Assembly: GCA_021802225.1 (NCBI GenBank)
Contig: JAKAAS010000007.1
Span: 1 to 13,865, forward strand
Direction: 5' to 3'
Source: Bacillota bacterium
Lineage (GTDB): Bacteria; Bacillota_E; Sulfobacillia; Sulfobacillales; Sulfobacillaceae
Length of the DNA stretch: 13,865 bases
Numbering within the stretch: position 1 is the stretch's first letter; the number at the start of each line of letters is the position of its first letter. A model generated the notes under the pieces. The model was not told where the DNA came from, did no database searches, and worked only from the letters and a program-made list of their open reading frames with translations. Positions 5,009-13,865 of the stretch are shown piece after piece. A program made the position numbers and the translations under genes.

Positions 5009-5030
5009 CCACAGCCAGTTTTGCCGTCTC

Positions 5031-5069
5031 AAAAAAAGGCAGGATCCCCGCTCTTGGCGATCCTGCCTT
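5031..5069 (-). terminator. Intrinsic terminator after pdxT
   Basis: AAGGCAGGATC pairs perfectly with GATCCTGCCTT (11 bp, 12 nt loop) and runs into seven T residues on the minus strand. It begins 12 nt after the pdxT stop and separates the upstream gene train from the T-box promoter, whose -35 lies 22 bp beyond. Confidence 0.95.
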
Positions 5070-5080
5070 GACAACCGGTA

Positions 5081-5683
5081 CTATAGCGCCTTTACTGGGG
5101 GCACCCCTAGCATTTTCCTCACCTTATCCACAAAGTATTGGTGGATGCGGACATCCCCGCTCATTTCGGGATGAAATGCCGAAACCAGCAAGGAGCCTTC
5201 CTCGGCCATCACGACTTGGCCGTCATAAACGGCCAAGGCCGCAACCCCTGATCCCATCGCCACAATTTGCGGTGCCCGGATGAACACGGCGGGGAAGTCG
5301 GCGCCAGGTAGGGAAGGGACGGGCACCATTGCCTCGAACGATGCCAACTGGCGGCCATAGGCATTGCGGCCGGCAGTGATGTCCATAAGACCGATGCGGG
5401 CGGGGGAAGGCCCGACAACGTCTTTAGCAAGAAGAATCAGCCCGGCGCAGGTGCCGTAGACAGGAAAACTGTCGTTGACCACCCGTGCCCGAATAGCATC
5501 AATCAGCCCTTCTTCCTGCATGAGCATCCCGATGGTCGTGCTTTCCCCCCCGGGGATAATCAGGCCATCGACACCGGAAAAGTCCTGGAGAGTGCGCACC
5601 TCCACTGGCGTGGCGCCGACTTTGACCAGATGATTTTTATGCTCCCGCACGTCGCCCTGAATAGCCAGCACACCGATGCGCAT
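5081..5683 (-). CDS. pdxT: PLP synthase glutaminase subunit PdxT
   Basis: A 200 aa class I glutamine amidotransferase that releases ammonia from glutamine for PdxS in the DXP-independent pathway to pyridoxal 5'-phosphate. The catalytic triad is visible: Cys79 in YGTCAGLILLA, and His171 and Glu173 in SAFHPEMSGD; the oxyanion/glycine region IIPGGESTT is at 42-50. Length is typical. The start ATG 5683 directly abuts the pdxS stop, so translation is coupled and supports the 12+12 PdxS-PdxT complex known for the family. An intrinsic terminator follows at once. Confidence 0.98.
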   Translation of the reverse strand: MRIGVLAIQGDVREHKNHLVKVGATPVEVRTLQDFSGVDGLIIPGGESTTIGMLMQEEGLIDAIRARVVNDSFPVYGTCAGLILLAKDVVGPSPARIGLMDITAGRNAYGRQLASFEAMVPVPSLPGADFPAVFIRAPQIVAMGSGVAALAVYDGQVVMAEEGSLLVSAFHPEMSGDVRIHQYFVDKVRKMLGVPPVKAL

Positions 5684-6574
5684 TTAGATCCCCCGGTCCT
5701 GCATGCGGTCCGCAGGCGTCAATGTCGCCATTTCCAGACCCGGCATGCCCTCTCCGATGCCTTCCGAGACTTCCGCTATGATTTTAGGGTCGTTGAAATG
5801 CAAGGTGGCACGGACAATAGCGCGGGCCATGGCCTCGGGATTCTGGGATTTGAAGATACCGGATCCCACAAAGATTCCGTCCGCGCCGAGCTGCATCATC
5901 AAAGCCGCATCTGAGGGGCTGGCAATGCCTCCCGCGCTGAAGTTGACGACGGGCAGCCGCCCCATCTCCTTAACCTGGCGGACCAGCTCAATGGGGGCCC
6001 GCAATTCTTTCGCCAAGTCCGGCAGTTCGCTGTCCGGAGTAGAAATCAAGCGCCTGACCGCCGCATTGACCGCGCGCAGATGGCGCACTGCCTCGACGAC
6101 ATTGCCTGTTCCGGGCTCGCCTTTGGTCCGCAGCATCGCCGCGCCTTCCGCAATGCGCCGCAGCGCTTCCCCTAGATCGCGGGCGCCACACACGAAGGGC
6201 ACCTGAAAGTCCCACTTGTTGATGTGATACTGGGGATCGGCGGGGGTGAGGACTTCGCTTTCGTCGATATAATCGACATCCAGCGCCTGCAGCACCTGAG
6301 CTTCCACAAAATGGCCAATGCGCGCTTTAGCCATGACGGGAATCGACACGGCCGCCTCAATGCTCTTGACGATGCGCGGGTCTGCCATTCTGGCCACTCC
6401 GCCCGCTGCGCGGATGTCTGCCGGCACCCGCTCGAGCGCCATGACAGCCACAGCTCCCGCTCGTTCGGCAATCACTGCCTGCTCCGGGGTGGTGACATCC
6501 ATAATCACCCCGCCTTTGAGCATTTCCGCTAATCCAGCCTTTACGTTAAAAGTCCCAACCTGTTTTTCTTCCAT
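5684..6574 (-). CDS. pdxS: PLP synthase subunit PdxS
   Basis: A 296 aa TIM-barrel synthase that makes pyridoxal 5'-phosphate from ribose-5-phosphate, glyceraldehyde-3-phosphate and ammonia from PdxT. The key residues are present: Asp26 in IMDVTT, Lys83 in MAKARIGH (sugar imine) and Lys151 in [10 protein letters not shown], with the phosphate-binding [20 protein letters not shown] near 213-232. Length is normal. ATG 6574 is the only sensible start, although GGAGG lies 12 nt upstream, a rather long spacing. It follows gyrA by 66 nt with no convincing promoter or terminator between, so some transcription may come from the gyrase genes. Confidence 0.98.
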   Translation of the reverse strand: MEEKQVGTFNVKAGLAEMLKGGVIMDVTTPEQAVIAERAGAVAVMALERVPADIRAAGGVARMADPRIVKSIEAAVSIPVMAKARIGHFVEAQVLQALDVDYIDESEVLTPADPQYHINKWDFQVPFVCGARDLGEALRRIAEGAAMLRTKGEPGTGNVVEAVRHLRAVNAAVRRLISTPDSELPDLAKELRAPIELVRQVKEMGRLPVVNFSAGGIASPSDAALMMQLGADGIFVGSGIFKSQNPEAMARAIVRATLHFNDPKIIAEVSEGIGEGMPGLEMATLTPADRMQDRGI

Positions 6575-6603
6575 GTTTTGTGTAGTCCTCCCTTACAGGT
6601 ATG

Positions 6604-6628
6604 CGATCCGTCAAAAATGGCTGGATCG
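6604..6628 (-). other. Hairpin in the gyrA-pdxS gap
   Basis: CGATCC and GGATCG form a 6 bp stem around a 13 nt loop in the 66 nt gap. On the minus strand no T-run follows the stem, so it is not an intrinsic terminator. It might mark an RNA processing site or be incidental. Confidence 0.3.
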
Positions 6629-6640
6629 TTACTGCTTAGT

Positions 6641-9094
6641 TTACCGAGTTTCGTCTCCATCGTCACTCTCTTCATCTGCTCCCACCCGGGTGAACGCTGC
6701 AACAGTCTGCCCCTTTTCCAGACGCATGACCATCACGCCCCGGGCGTCGCGGCCCTGCTTTGAGACATTTTCCACGTTCATCCGGATGAGGGTGCCGTCG
6801 CTTGAAATCACCATGCACTGCTCATGGCCTTCTACCGGCACAATGCCGACCAGATTGCCGGTCTTGGGGTTGACCCGAATGCCCCAAATGCCCTGGCCGT
6901 GACGTCCTGTCACGCGGAACTGGCGGGTATCCGTGCGCTTTCCAAATCCCTTTTCGGTAAGGAGCAGCAGTTGGCCCATATCGCTGACCACAGCCAGGGA
7001 CACCACTTTGTCCCCATCGGTGAGGCGGATGCCTTTGACCCCATGGGCGGAGCGTCCCATCGCCCGCACTTCGGATTCGCCAAAGCGGATAACTTTGCCG
7101 AATGCGGTAGCCATCAGCACATCGCTGTGCCCACCCGTCTGTTCGACTCCGATAAGCTCATCGTCTTCGTCGAGGTGGATGGCTATGACCCCGCCCCCGC
7201 GCCAGGTTGAATAGTCCGCCAGCGCAGTGCGCTTGATGACGCCCTGTTTGGTGGCGAACACCCAGAAAGTGTCGTCGGGAATATTTTGGGGCAGGGTCTG
7301 CACCGCAGCAATGCGCTCATCGGCTTCCATGGCCACCAGATTGGCCACCGAGATGCCTTTGGCCTGCCGTCCCGCTTCCGGCACTTCATGCACCTTGACG
7401 CGGTAAATGCGCCCCTTGTTAGTAAAGAAACAGAGATAAGCATGCGTCGAGGCAATAAACAGCTGGTTGATAAAATCGTCCTCGCGCACAGTGCTGCCCA
7501 TCACCCCGCGGCCACCGCGCTTCTGGGACCGGTAGACAGAGGTTTGCGAGCGCTTGATGTAGCCGCGGTGAGTCAGGGTGACGACCATGTCTTCCTCGGG
7601 AATCAGGTCTTCATCGCTCATGCTCCGCACGGCCGCCCCGATCTGGCTGCGCCGGGGATCCCCGTACTTGTCTTTGATCTCCACCAAGTCATCTTTGATG
7701 ATCTGGTAGACTAGGCGCTCATCGGATAGTATTTCCCGCAAGTGCGCAATCAGCGCCTGAATCTGGCGGTACTCTTCTTCAATTTTTTCGCGTTCGAGCT
7801 GGGTCAGACGCTGCAGCCGCATTTCCAAAATCGCGTTGGACTGCAGTTCGCTCAACCCGAAGCGCTCCATCAGCCCGCTGCGGGCCTGGTCCACACTGGC
7901 GGAAGCCCGGATCAGCGCAATCACTTCATCCAGAAACTGCAAAGCTATCCGCAGCCCCTCAAGAATGTGGGCGCGGGCCTCGGCCTTGCGCAGGTCAAAC
8001 TGGGTGCGCCGGATGATGATTTCACGGCGGTGGACCACAAAGTAGTGCAAGATCTCCTTGAGGGAGAGAATCTGCGGGCGGTTGTCGACCAGCGCCAGCA
8101 GAATAATGCCGAAGGTCTGCTGCAAGGGCGTGTACTTATATAGCTTGTTGAGAATGACCTTCGGCACACCGTCGCGCTTAATCTCGATGACAACGCGAAC
8201 CCCGTGCCGGTCAGACTCGTCCCGGAGGTCCGCAATGCCTTCAATTTTGTGTTCGTGGACCAGGTCCGCAATTTTTTCCAGAAGACGTGCCTTGTTGACC
8301 TGGTAAGGGATTTCGGTGATGACGATACGGGTTCTTCCCTGCTCAGGCTCCTCCACAGAAGCTATCCCGCGCATGACAATGATGCCGCGGCCTGTAGCGT
8401 AGGCTTGGTGGATCCCTTCGCGGCCCATGATCATGCCGCCCGTCGGGAAGTCGGGGCCGGGCACAAACTGCAACAAGTCTTCTAGGGTCGCTTCCGGATG
8501 GTCGATAATATAGGTGGCAGCATCCACGATCTCGCCCAGGTTGTGGGGCGGGATGTTGGTCGCCATGCCAACAGCAATGCCGGCCGATCCGTTGATCAGC
8601 AAGTTGGGGATCCGCGCAGGGAGCACTAGCGGTTCATTGGTGGTCTCGTCGAAGTTCGGCGTGAAGTCGACGGTCTCTTTCTCGATATCCACCAGCATCT
8701 CCATGGCGATCTGCGACAAACGCACTTCAGTGTACCGCATGGCCGCAGGGGAGTCGCCATCCATGGACCCGAAGTTGCCGTGCCCGTCCACAAGAGGGTA
8801 CCGGATGGAGAAATCCTGTGCCATGCGCACCATGGCGTCATATACCGCAACGTCGCCGTGGGGGTGGTAGCGCCCCAGCACTTCACCGACGATACGGGCC
8901 GATTTCTTGTAGGGGTGGCTCGGTGTGTTGCTCAGCTCGTTCATCGCGTACAGGATGCGCCGGTGTACCGGCTTCAGGCCGTCGCGCACGTCGGGCAGCG
9001 CCCGGCTCACGATGACACTCATCGCATAGTCGATGTACGACTTCTTCATTTCGTCCTGAATATCTATGGGCAGAATATGCCCGATGTCAGCCAT
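6641..9094 (-). CDS. gyrA: DNA gyrase subunit A
   Basis: An 817 aa breakage-reunion subunit of gyrase, a type II topoisomerase that introduces negative supercoils. The catalytic Tyr121 is in [10 protein letters not shown]. The quinolone region reads [17 protein letters not shown]: Val82 stands where E. coli has Ser83, and Asp86 matches Asp87. The C-terminal beta-pinwheel domain contains the GyrA box QKRGGRG, which marks gyrase rather than topoisomerase IV, and the protein ends with an acidic tail (DEESDDGDE). Start ATG 9094 follows GAGGA. The gene begins 16 nt after gyrB, so both subunits come from one transcript. Length and domain order are normal. Confidence 0.98.
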   Translation of the reverse strand: MADIGHILPIDIQDEMKKSYIDYAMSVIVSRALPDVRDGLKPVHRRILYAMNELSNTPSHPYKKSARIVGEVLGRYHPHGDVAVYDAMVRMAQDFSIRYPLVDGHGNFGSMDGDSPAAMRYTEVRLSQIAMEMLVDIEKETVDFTPNFDETTNEPLVLPARIPNLLINGSAGIAVGMATNIPPHNLGEIVDAATYIIDHPEATLEDLLQFVPGPDFPTGGMIMGREGIHQAYATGRGIIVMRGIASVEEPEQGRTRIVITEIPYQVNKARLLEKIADLVHEHKIEGIADLRDESDRHGVRVVIEIKRDGVPKVILNKLYKYTPLQQTFGIILLALVDNRPQILSLKEILHYFVVHRREIIIRRTQFDLRKAEARAHILEGLRIALQFLDEVIALIRASASVDQARSGLMERFGLSELQSNAILEMRLQRLTQLEREKIEEEYRQIQALIAHLREILSDERLVYQIIKDDLVEIKDKYGDPRRSQIGAAVRSMSDEDLIPEEDMVVTLTHRGYIKRSQTSVYRSQKRGGRGVMGSTVREDDFINQLFIASTHAYLCFFTNKGRIYRVKVHEVPEAGRQAKGISVANLVAMEADERIAAVQTLPQNIPDDTFWVFATKQGVIKRTALADYSTWRGGGVIAIHLDEDDELIGVEQTGGHSDVLMATAFGKVIRFGESEVRAMGRSAHGVKGIRLTDGDKVVSLAVVSDMGQLLLLTEKGFGKRTDTRQFRVTGRHGQGIWGIRVNPKTGNLVGIVPVEGHEQCMVISSDGTLIRMNVENVSKQGRDARGVMVMRLEKGQTVAAFTRVGADEESDDGDETR

Positions 9095-9110
9095 TTATCG
9101 TTTCCTCGCT

Positions 9111-11051
<1,941 letters not shown>

Positions 11052-11072
11052 CTAGTCACAGGCAAAAATGCC

Positions 11073-11348
11073 CTATATTTCAGTATACCACATGCCGGCT
11101 GCCGCTTCCCCGCCGCCTTTGGCGGCGCGCTTGTATAGGGTCGTGGCGGAAATGCTGGAAAGCACGATACCGGTTGCGGTGAGTATGAGTGTCTTCGCTT
11201 CGGATAGATCTCCGCTGAGGGCGCCGTCGCCATTCAGCCGGTGTACCATCTGACGGACCTCGGGAGACTGGTCCATCAGATTCTTGTTGAGGATGGCAAC
11301 AATGCTTCGCGTCTCGATCATCGTGTCATGGCCAATATGCAAGTACAC
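11073..11348 (-). CDS. remB: RemB/YaaB-like DUF370 regulator
   Basis: A 91 aa protein starting MYLHIGHDTMIETRSIVAILN, which matches the DUF370 family. In B. subtilis the yaaB gene (RemB, extracellular matrix regulatory protein B) lies in the same place between recF and gyrB. Family members are small oligomeric DNA-binding proteins. The conserved second half has TLILTATGIVLSSISATTLYKRA (53-75). The start is GTG 11348, with AGGAG 7 nt upstream. The C-terminus is Gly/Ala-rich and probably unstructured. Family membership rests on the N-terminal pattern and synteny; the regulated genes are unknown here. Confidence 0.88.
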   Translation of the reverse strand: MYLHIGHDTMIETRSIVAILNKNLMDQSPEVRQMVHRLNGDGALSGDLSEAKTLILTATGIVLSSISATTLYKRAAKGGGEAAAGMWYTEI

Positions 11349-11375
11349 CGGACAGCTCCTCTCTACCGCCTGCGA

Positions 11376-11915
11376 TCAGGCTTGCGGTTGGCGATCTTGT
11401 GCGCAGATGCTGCAGAGCTTGTAGGGTTTCAGCACGGGACTCCCGCAGCGCGCACAGGACTGGTAATCACCCGACAGCCACAGCTCTGCGGCGTCCTCAT
11501 AATTGTGCTTCACGTGATCTAATAATACTCCCAAGTCCTGGGTTCGCGGGCGGATTTTGCCGACCCGCATGCTCAGTTCACCGGCGTTCCTCAGCAGTGC
11601 GGCAGGACGAAACGCCCGTAGATTGACGCGGGTGCGGATTTCCTGAACAAAATCGGTGTGCAGCTCCATGTTGATTTTGGTGATGAGTTCGGGAATGAAA
11701 AACTGCAACTGCTGGGACCAGGAAGATGAGGTCACCGCGATGGTCAGCACCTTGGGTTTATAACCTAAAATGCGCGTGCGGTTGGCAACGGTGTCTCCTG
11801 CAACGGTGCGCCAGCTCGTTTCGAGGATCCATAAGGACTTGGCAGGCTGCAGTGAGTACTGCTCTACGAGTTTGTCCAACACTTGGCGCAATTCTTCACT
11901 ATTGTGCGTCATCAT
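11376..11915 (-). CDS. dciA: DciA-like DUF721 protein with C-terminal zinc ribbon
   Basis: About 179 aa. Residues about 5-85 resemble DUF721/DciA (VLDKLVEQYSL, then W..VAGDTVANRTRI and VLTIAVTSSSWSQQLQFF). DciA is the ancestral bacterial factor that assists loading of the replicative helicase. The C-terminus adds a CxxC-x10-CxxC ribbon (CARCG...CSICA) likely to bind zinc. ATG 11915 overlaps the recF stop by 4 nt (ATGA); ATG 11912 immediately after is equally possible. A frame starting at 11957 lies inside recF and is rejected. DUF721 genes occupy the same recF-gyrB interval in Actinobacteria. The function here is inferred from family and place. Confidence 0.85.
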   Translation of the reverse strand: MMTHNSEELRQVLDKLVEQYSLQPAKSLWILETSWRTVAGDTVANRTRILGYKPKVLTIAVTSSSWSQQLQFFIPELITKINMELHTDFVQEIRTRVNLRAFRPAALLRNAGELSMRVGKIRPRTQDLGVLLDHVKHNYEDAAELWLSGDYQSCARCGSPVLKPYKLCSICAQDRQPQA

Positions 11916-12964
11916 ACCCGCCTTGTAAACAGACCCTGGTCGACAGTGTAGATCCATGGCTCGAGGTTTTCGAAATTTCTGGCCTCAGTGTCTGTCACGA
12001 TGGTCTGGGGATGGCTGGAGGCGATGAAGGCCAAGAGCCGGGATCTTTTTTGGGGGTCCAGCTCCGATAACACATCGTCAAGCAGCACTAGCGGCATGAG
12101 GCCGGTCTCCTTTTCGAGCATATGGTAACTCGCGAGTTTGAGGCTGAGAGCGATGGCGCGGTGCTGTCCTTGGGAGGCGTAGTCCGCAGCGGCGACGTGG
12201 TTGATAGTAAGAGTTAAATCGTCGCGGTGGGGACCGACAAGGGTGGTCTGGCGGATCCGCTCGTCGCTTCTGCGGGCTTCCAGGAGATCCTGGTAGGATT
12301 GGACCGTAGAGATGCTTCCGGGCGAGCCGCCTTCCTTCAGGGCGCAGTCCAGGGTCAAACCGGTAAGCTGGGCAAAAATTTCTCGAGCGCCAGGGACGAT
12401 TTGCGTCACGATTTCCCGGCGCCTCTGCCAGAGATATAGGCCGGATTCTGAAAGCACTTGGGTGAAATCGGGCAGCGTTGGCCACAGCCGTGCGTCTTTG
12501 ATCACGCGGTTTCGCTGCAGCAATGCCCGGTGGTACTGGCGGTAAAGACGCAGATAGCGGGGGTCGACCGAAGCCAGCAGCCAGTCGAGAAACCGGCGCC
12601 GGCCTTTGGGGGACCCTTTGGACAGCTGCACATCGTCAGGAGAGAAGATGACAACAGGGAAAATCTGCCCCTGGTGCTTTTTGTGCGGCGGGATCTTGGT
12701 GACCTTGTGGGTCAAGGTCACCAAGCCCGATGGGGGGGATTTGAGGACCGCAGTCACCGCAGCGAAATCGCGGGACCAGCCGACCATGTCCTGGTCGGAT
12801 GCAGACCGGAATGACGCCCCCGTCATAGCGACGTGGATCGCTTCCAGGGCATTGGTCTTGCCTTGGCCGTTGTTTCCCACCAGGAGTGTCAGCTGTGGCG
12901 ATAATTCCAGCGCCGTATCTCCTAGATTGCGAAAGCCTCTGACGGTGAGCGAGTGAAGGGCCAT
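11912..12964 (-). CDS. recF: RecF recombination/gap-repair ATPase
   Basis: A 350 aa SMC-like ABC ATPase that binds gapped DNA and, with RecO and RecR, promotes RecA loading. Walker A is GNNGQGKTN (30-38), the ABC signature is SQGQHRAIALSLKLA (264-278) and Walker B is PLVLLDDVLSELD (291-303). The N-terminal L.VRGFRNL matches the family. The start ATG 12964 directly follows the dnaN stop (TAA-ATG), and the stop overlaps the dciA start, so all three are translationally coupled. The small S4-domain gene (yaaA/rlbA) found between dnaN and recF in Bacillus is missing. Confidence 0.97.
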   Translation of the reverse strand: MALHSLTVRGFRNLGDTALELSPQLTLLVGNNGQGKTNALEAIHVAMTGASFRSASDQDMVGWSRDFAAVTAVLKSPPSGLVTLTHKVTKIPPHKKHQGQIFPVVIFSPDDVQLSKGSPKGRRRFLDWLLASVDPRYLRLYRQYHRALLQRNRVIKDARLWPTLPDFTQVLSESGLYLWQRRREIVTQIVPGAREIFAQLTGLTLDCALKEGGSPGSISTVQSYQDLLEARRSDERIRQTTLVGPHRDDLTLTINHVAAADYASQGQHRAIALSLKLASYHMLEKETGLMPLVLLDDVLSELDPQKRSRLLAFIASSHPQTIVTDTEARNFENLEPWIYTVDQGLFTRRV

Positions 12965-13865
12965 TTAGACCAACTGCCGCAACGGGAGCAGAATGTGGAA
13001 ATACTGGGCGCCCTCGGCCTCCATGATGCGTGCCGGAGACTGCAGCCCGGAAAATTCCATAATCGCTTCATCCGCGTCGAAGGACTTGAGAGCGTCCAGG
13101 ATATAGGCAGGGTTGAACAGGATATCTACGGGCTGCCCTTGGGTCTGGCACTCGAGAGTTTCCTGGGCCTGACCTATTTCCACGGCCTGCGCTGAGAGTT
13201 CGATAATGCCGGTGTCGAGCCGCAGCCGCAGGGGAGTAGAGCGTTCTTTTGCGGCAATCAGATTGACGCGTTCGACTGAACCCCGGAATTCTGATATGCG
13301 GGTTCGGCACTGGGCGATGAATTCCTGGGGAATGACACGGTCATAGTCCGGGAATTGCCCGTCCATGAGTCGGGCGGTGAAGACAACTCCCGGGACGGCG
13401 AGTTGGATCAGCCCAGATCCTAGGGTGACCGTGATGGGTTCTGAGTTATTAAGCCGGGAACCTTCGGTAAGCACCTTGGGCGAGAGCACAATTTCTCTCT
13501 CGGGACCGCGGTAGTCGGGTATTGCGACCCAGCTGTGCGAGAGGCGGCTGCCGTCGGTGGAGACCATCACCAAGCGTCCATTTCCCAATTTGACGTAGAC
13601 GCCTTTGAGAATGGGGCGGCTGTCGTCTTTGGATGTGGCGAAGAGCTGTTGCCGGCTCAGGGTGGCCAGGGTGCCAGGGGGCAGCTCGATCCGCGCCTGG
13701 TCCGTGTCCAAAGTAGGGAACAGGGGAAGGGTATCGCGCCCGAAGCCGTTGATGACCGCTCGGTTGCGGCCATAGCGGATGGTGGTGCGGCCGCTGGCTT
13801 CTTCGGTCGATAATTCGAAAGTGGCCGTAGGCAGCCGCTGAATCAGGTCGGTGAGAGTCGATGCG
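12965..13865 (-). CDS. dnaN: DNA polymerase III beta subunit (sliding clamp), 5' end missing
   Basis: 299 C-terminal residues of an expected 370 or so; the frame stays open to the right window edge (first full codon at 13862-13864), so the N-terminal part lies outside. Residues such as STLTDLIQRLP, VVFTARLMDGQFPDYDRVIP and the clamp-like C-terminus (FHILLPLRQLV) fit domains 1-3 of the beta clamp, which tethers polymerase III to DNA. The apparent start near 13711 is an internal TTG and not the real start. The gene abuts recF with no gap; dnaA presumably lies just beyond the edge. Confidence 0.96.
   Translation of the reverse strand, partial: ASTLTDLIQRLPTATFELSTEEASGRTTIRYGRNRAVINGFGRDTLPLFPTLDTDQARIELPPGTLATLSRQQLFATSKDDSRPILKGVYVKLGNGRLVMVSTDGSRLSHSWVAIPDYRGPEREIVLSPKVLTEGSRLNNSEPITVTLGSGLIQLAVPGVVFTARLMDGQFPDYDRVIPQEFIAQCRTRISEFRGSVERVNLIAAKERSTPLRLRLDTGIIELSAQAVEIGQAQETLECQTQGQPVDILFNPAYILDALKSFDADEAIMEFSGLQSPARIMEAEGAQYFHILLPLRQLV

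Noticed and set aside
7286..7714. Long antisense ORFs within gyrA, gyrB and pdxS (for example 142 aa at 7286-7714)
   Set aside because: They are complementary-frame shadows in GC-rich conserved genes, with no Shine-Dalgarno or recognisable domain.

Overview
The window looks like the replication-origin-proximal region of a moderately GC-rich Firmicute, most like Sulfobacillus or a relative. That assignment is inferred from gene order and protein character, not from a search. Nearly everything from about 1.9 kb to the right edge is on the minus strand. Read in the direction of transcription (right to left) the order is dnaN (5' end cut by the window), recF, a DciA/DUF721 protein, remB (DUF370), gyrB, gyrA, pdxS, pdxT, then a terminator; next a new promoter with a T-box leader, mtnA, serS, and three tRNA genes (Ser-UGA, Ser-GCU, Arg-ACG), ending in a terminator near 1.74 kb. 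The layout resembles Bacillus subtilis (dnaN-recF-yaaB-gyrB-gyrA, and pdxS-pdxT-serS-tRNA-Ser). It also has a DUF721 gene between recF and gyrB, as in Actinobacteria, and mtnA sits between the serine T-box and serS.

Replication and topology block (about 6.6-13.9 kb): dnaN, recF and dciA are translationally coupled (0 nt gap, then a 4 nt overlap). remB, gyrB and gyrA follow with gaps of 27, 42 and 16 nt. These encode the sliding clamp, gap-repair loading, a helicase-loader-type protein, a DNA-binding regulator and DNA gyrase. GyrA has Val where quinolone-sensitive enzymes have Ser83.

Vitamin B6 block (5.1-6.6 kb): pdxS and pdxT abut exactly and encode the two subunits of PLP synthase. A strong intrinsic terminator closes the unit.

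Serine block (1.9-5.0 kb): a TTGACA promoter drives a T-box leader with a UCC specifier candidate and a UGGC tRNA-acceptor-sensing element, both consistent with tRNA-Ser. It is followed by mtnA (methionine salvage) and serS, then serine tRNAs with their own promoters. The tRNA-Ser(UGA) has an unusual D-arm and a very short variable arm.

Accessory region (1-1.88 kb): this lies against the 3' end of tRNA-Arg and is more AT-rich. It has plus-strand genes for a 76 aa winged-helix-like protein and a 136 aa unknown protein. Upstream are two helically phased TTCTA-T-TAGAA palindromes and downstream is a strong terminator. It also holds an ImmA/IrrE-type metallopeptidase and, convergent with that gene, a previously unmarked 42-codon minus-strand ORF. 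This ORF has an excellent Shine-Dalgarno and encodes what looks like only the MazF-binding tail of a MazE antitoxin, with no DNA-binding domain and no adjacent toxin. Position and content suggest the edge of an element integrated at tRNA-Arg.
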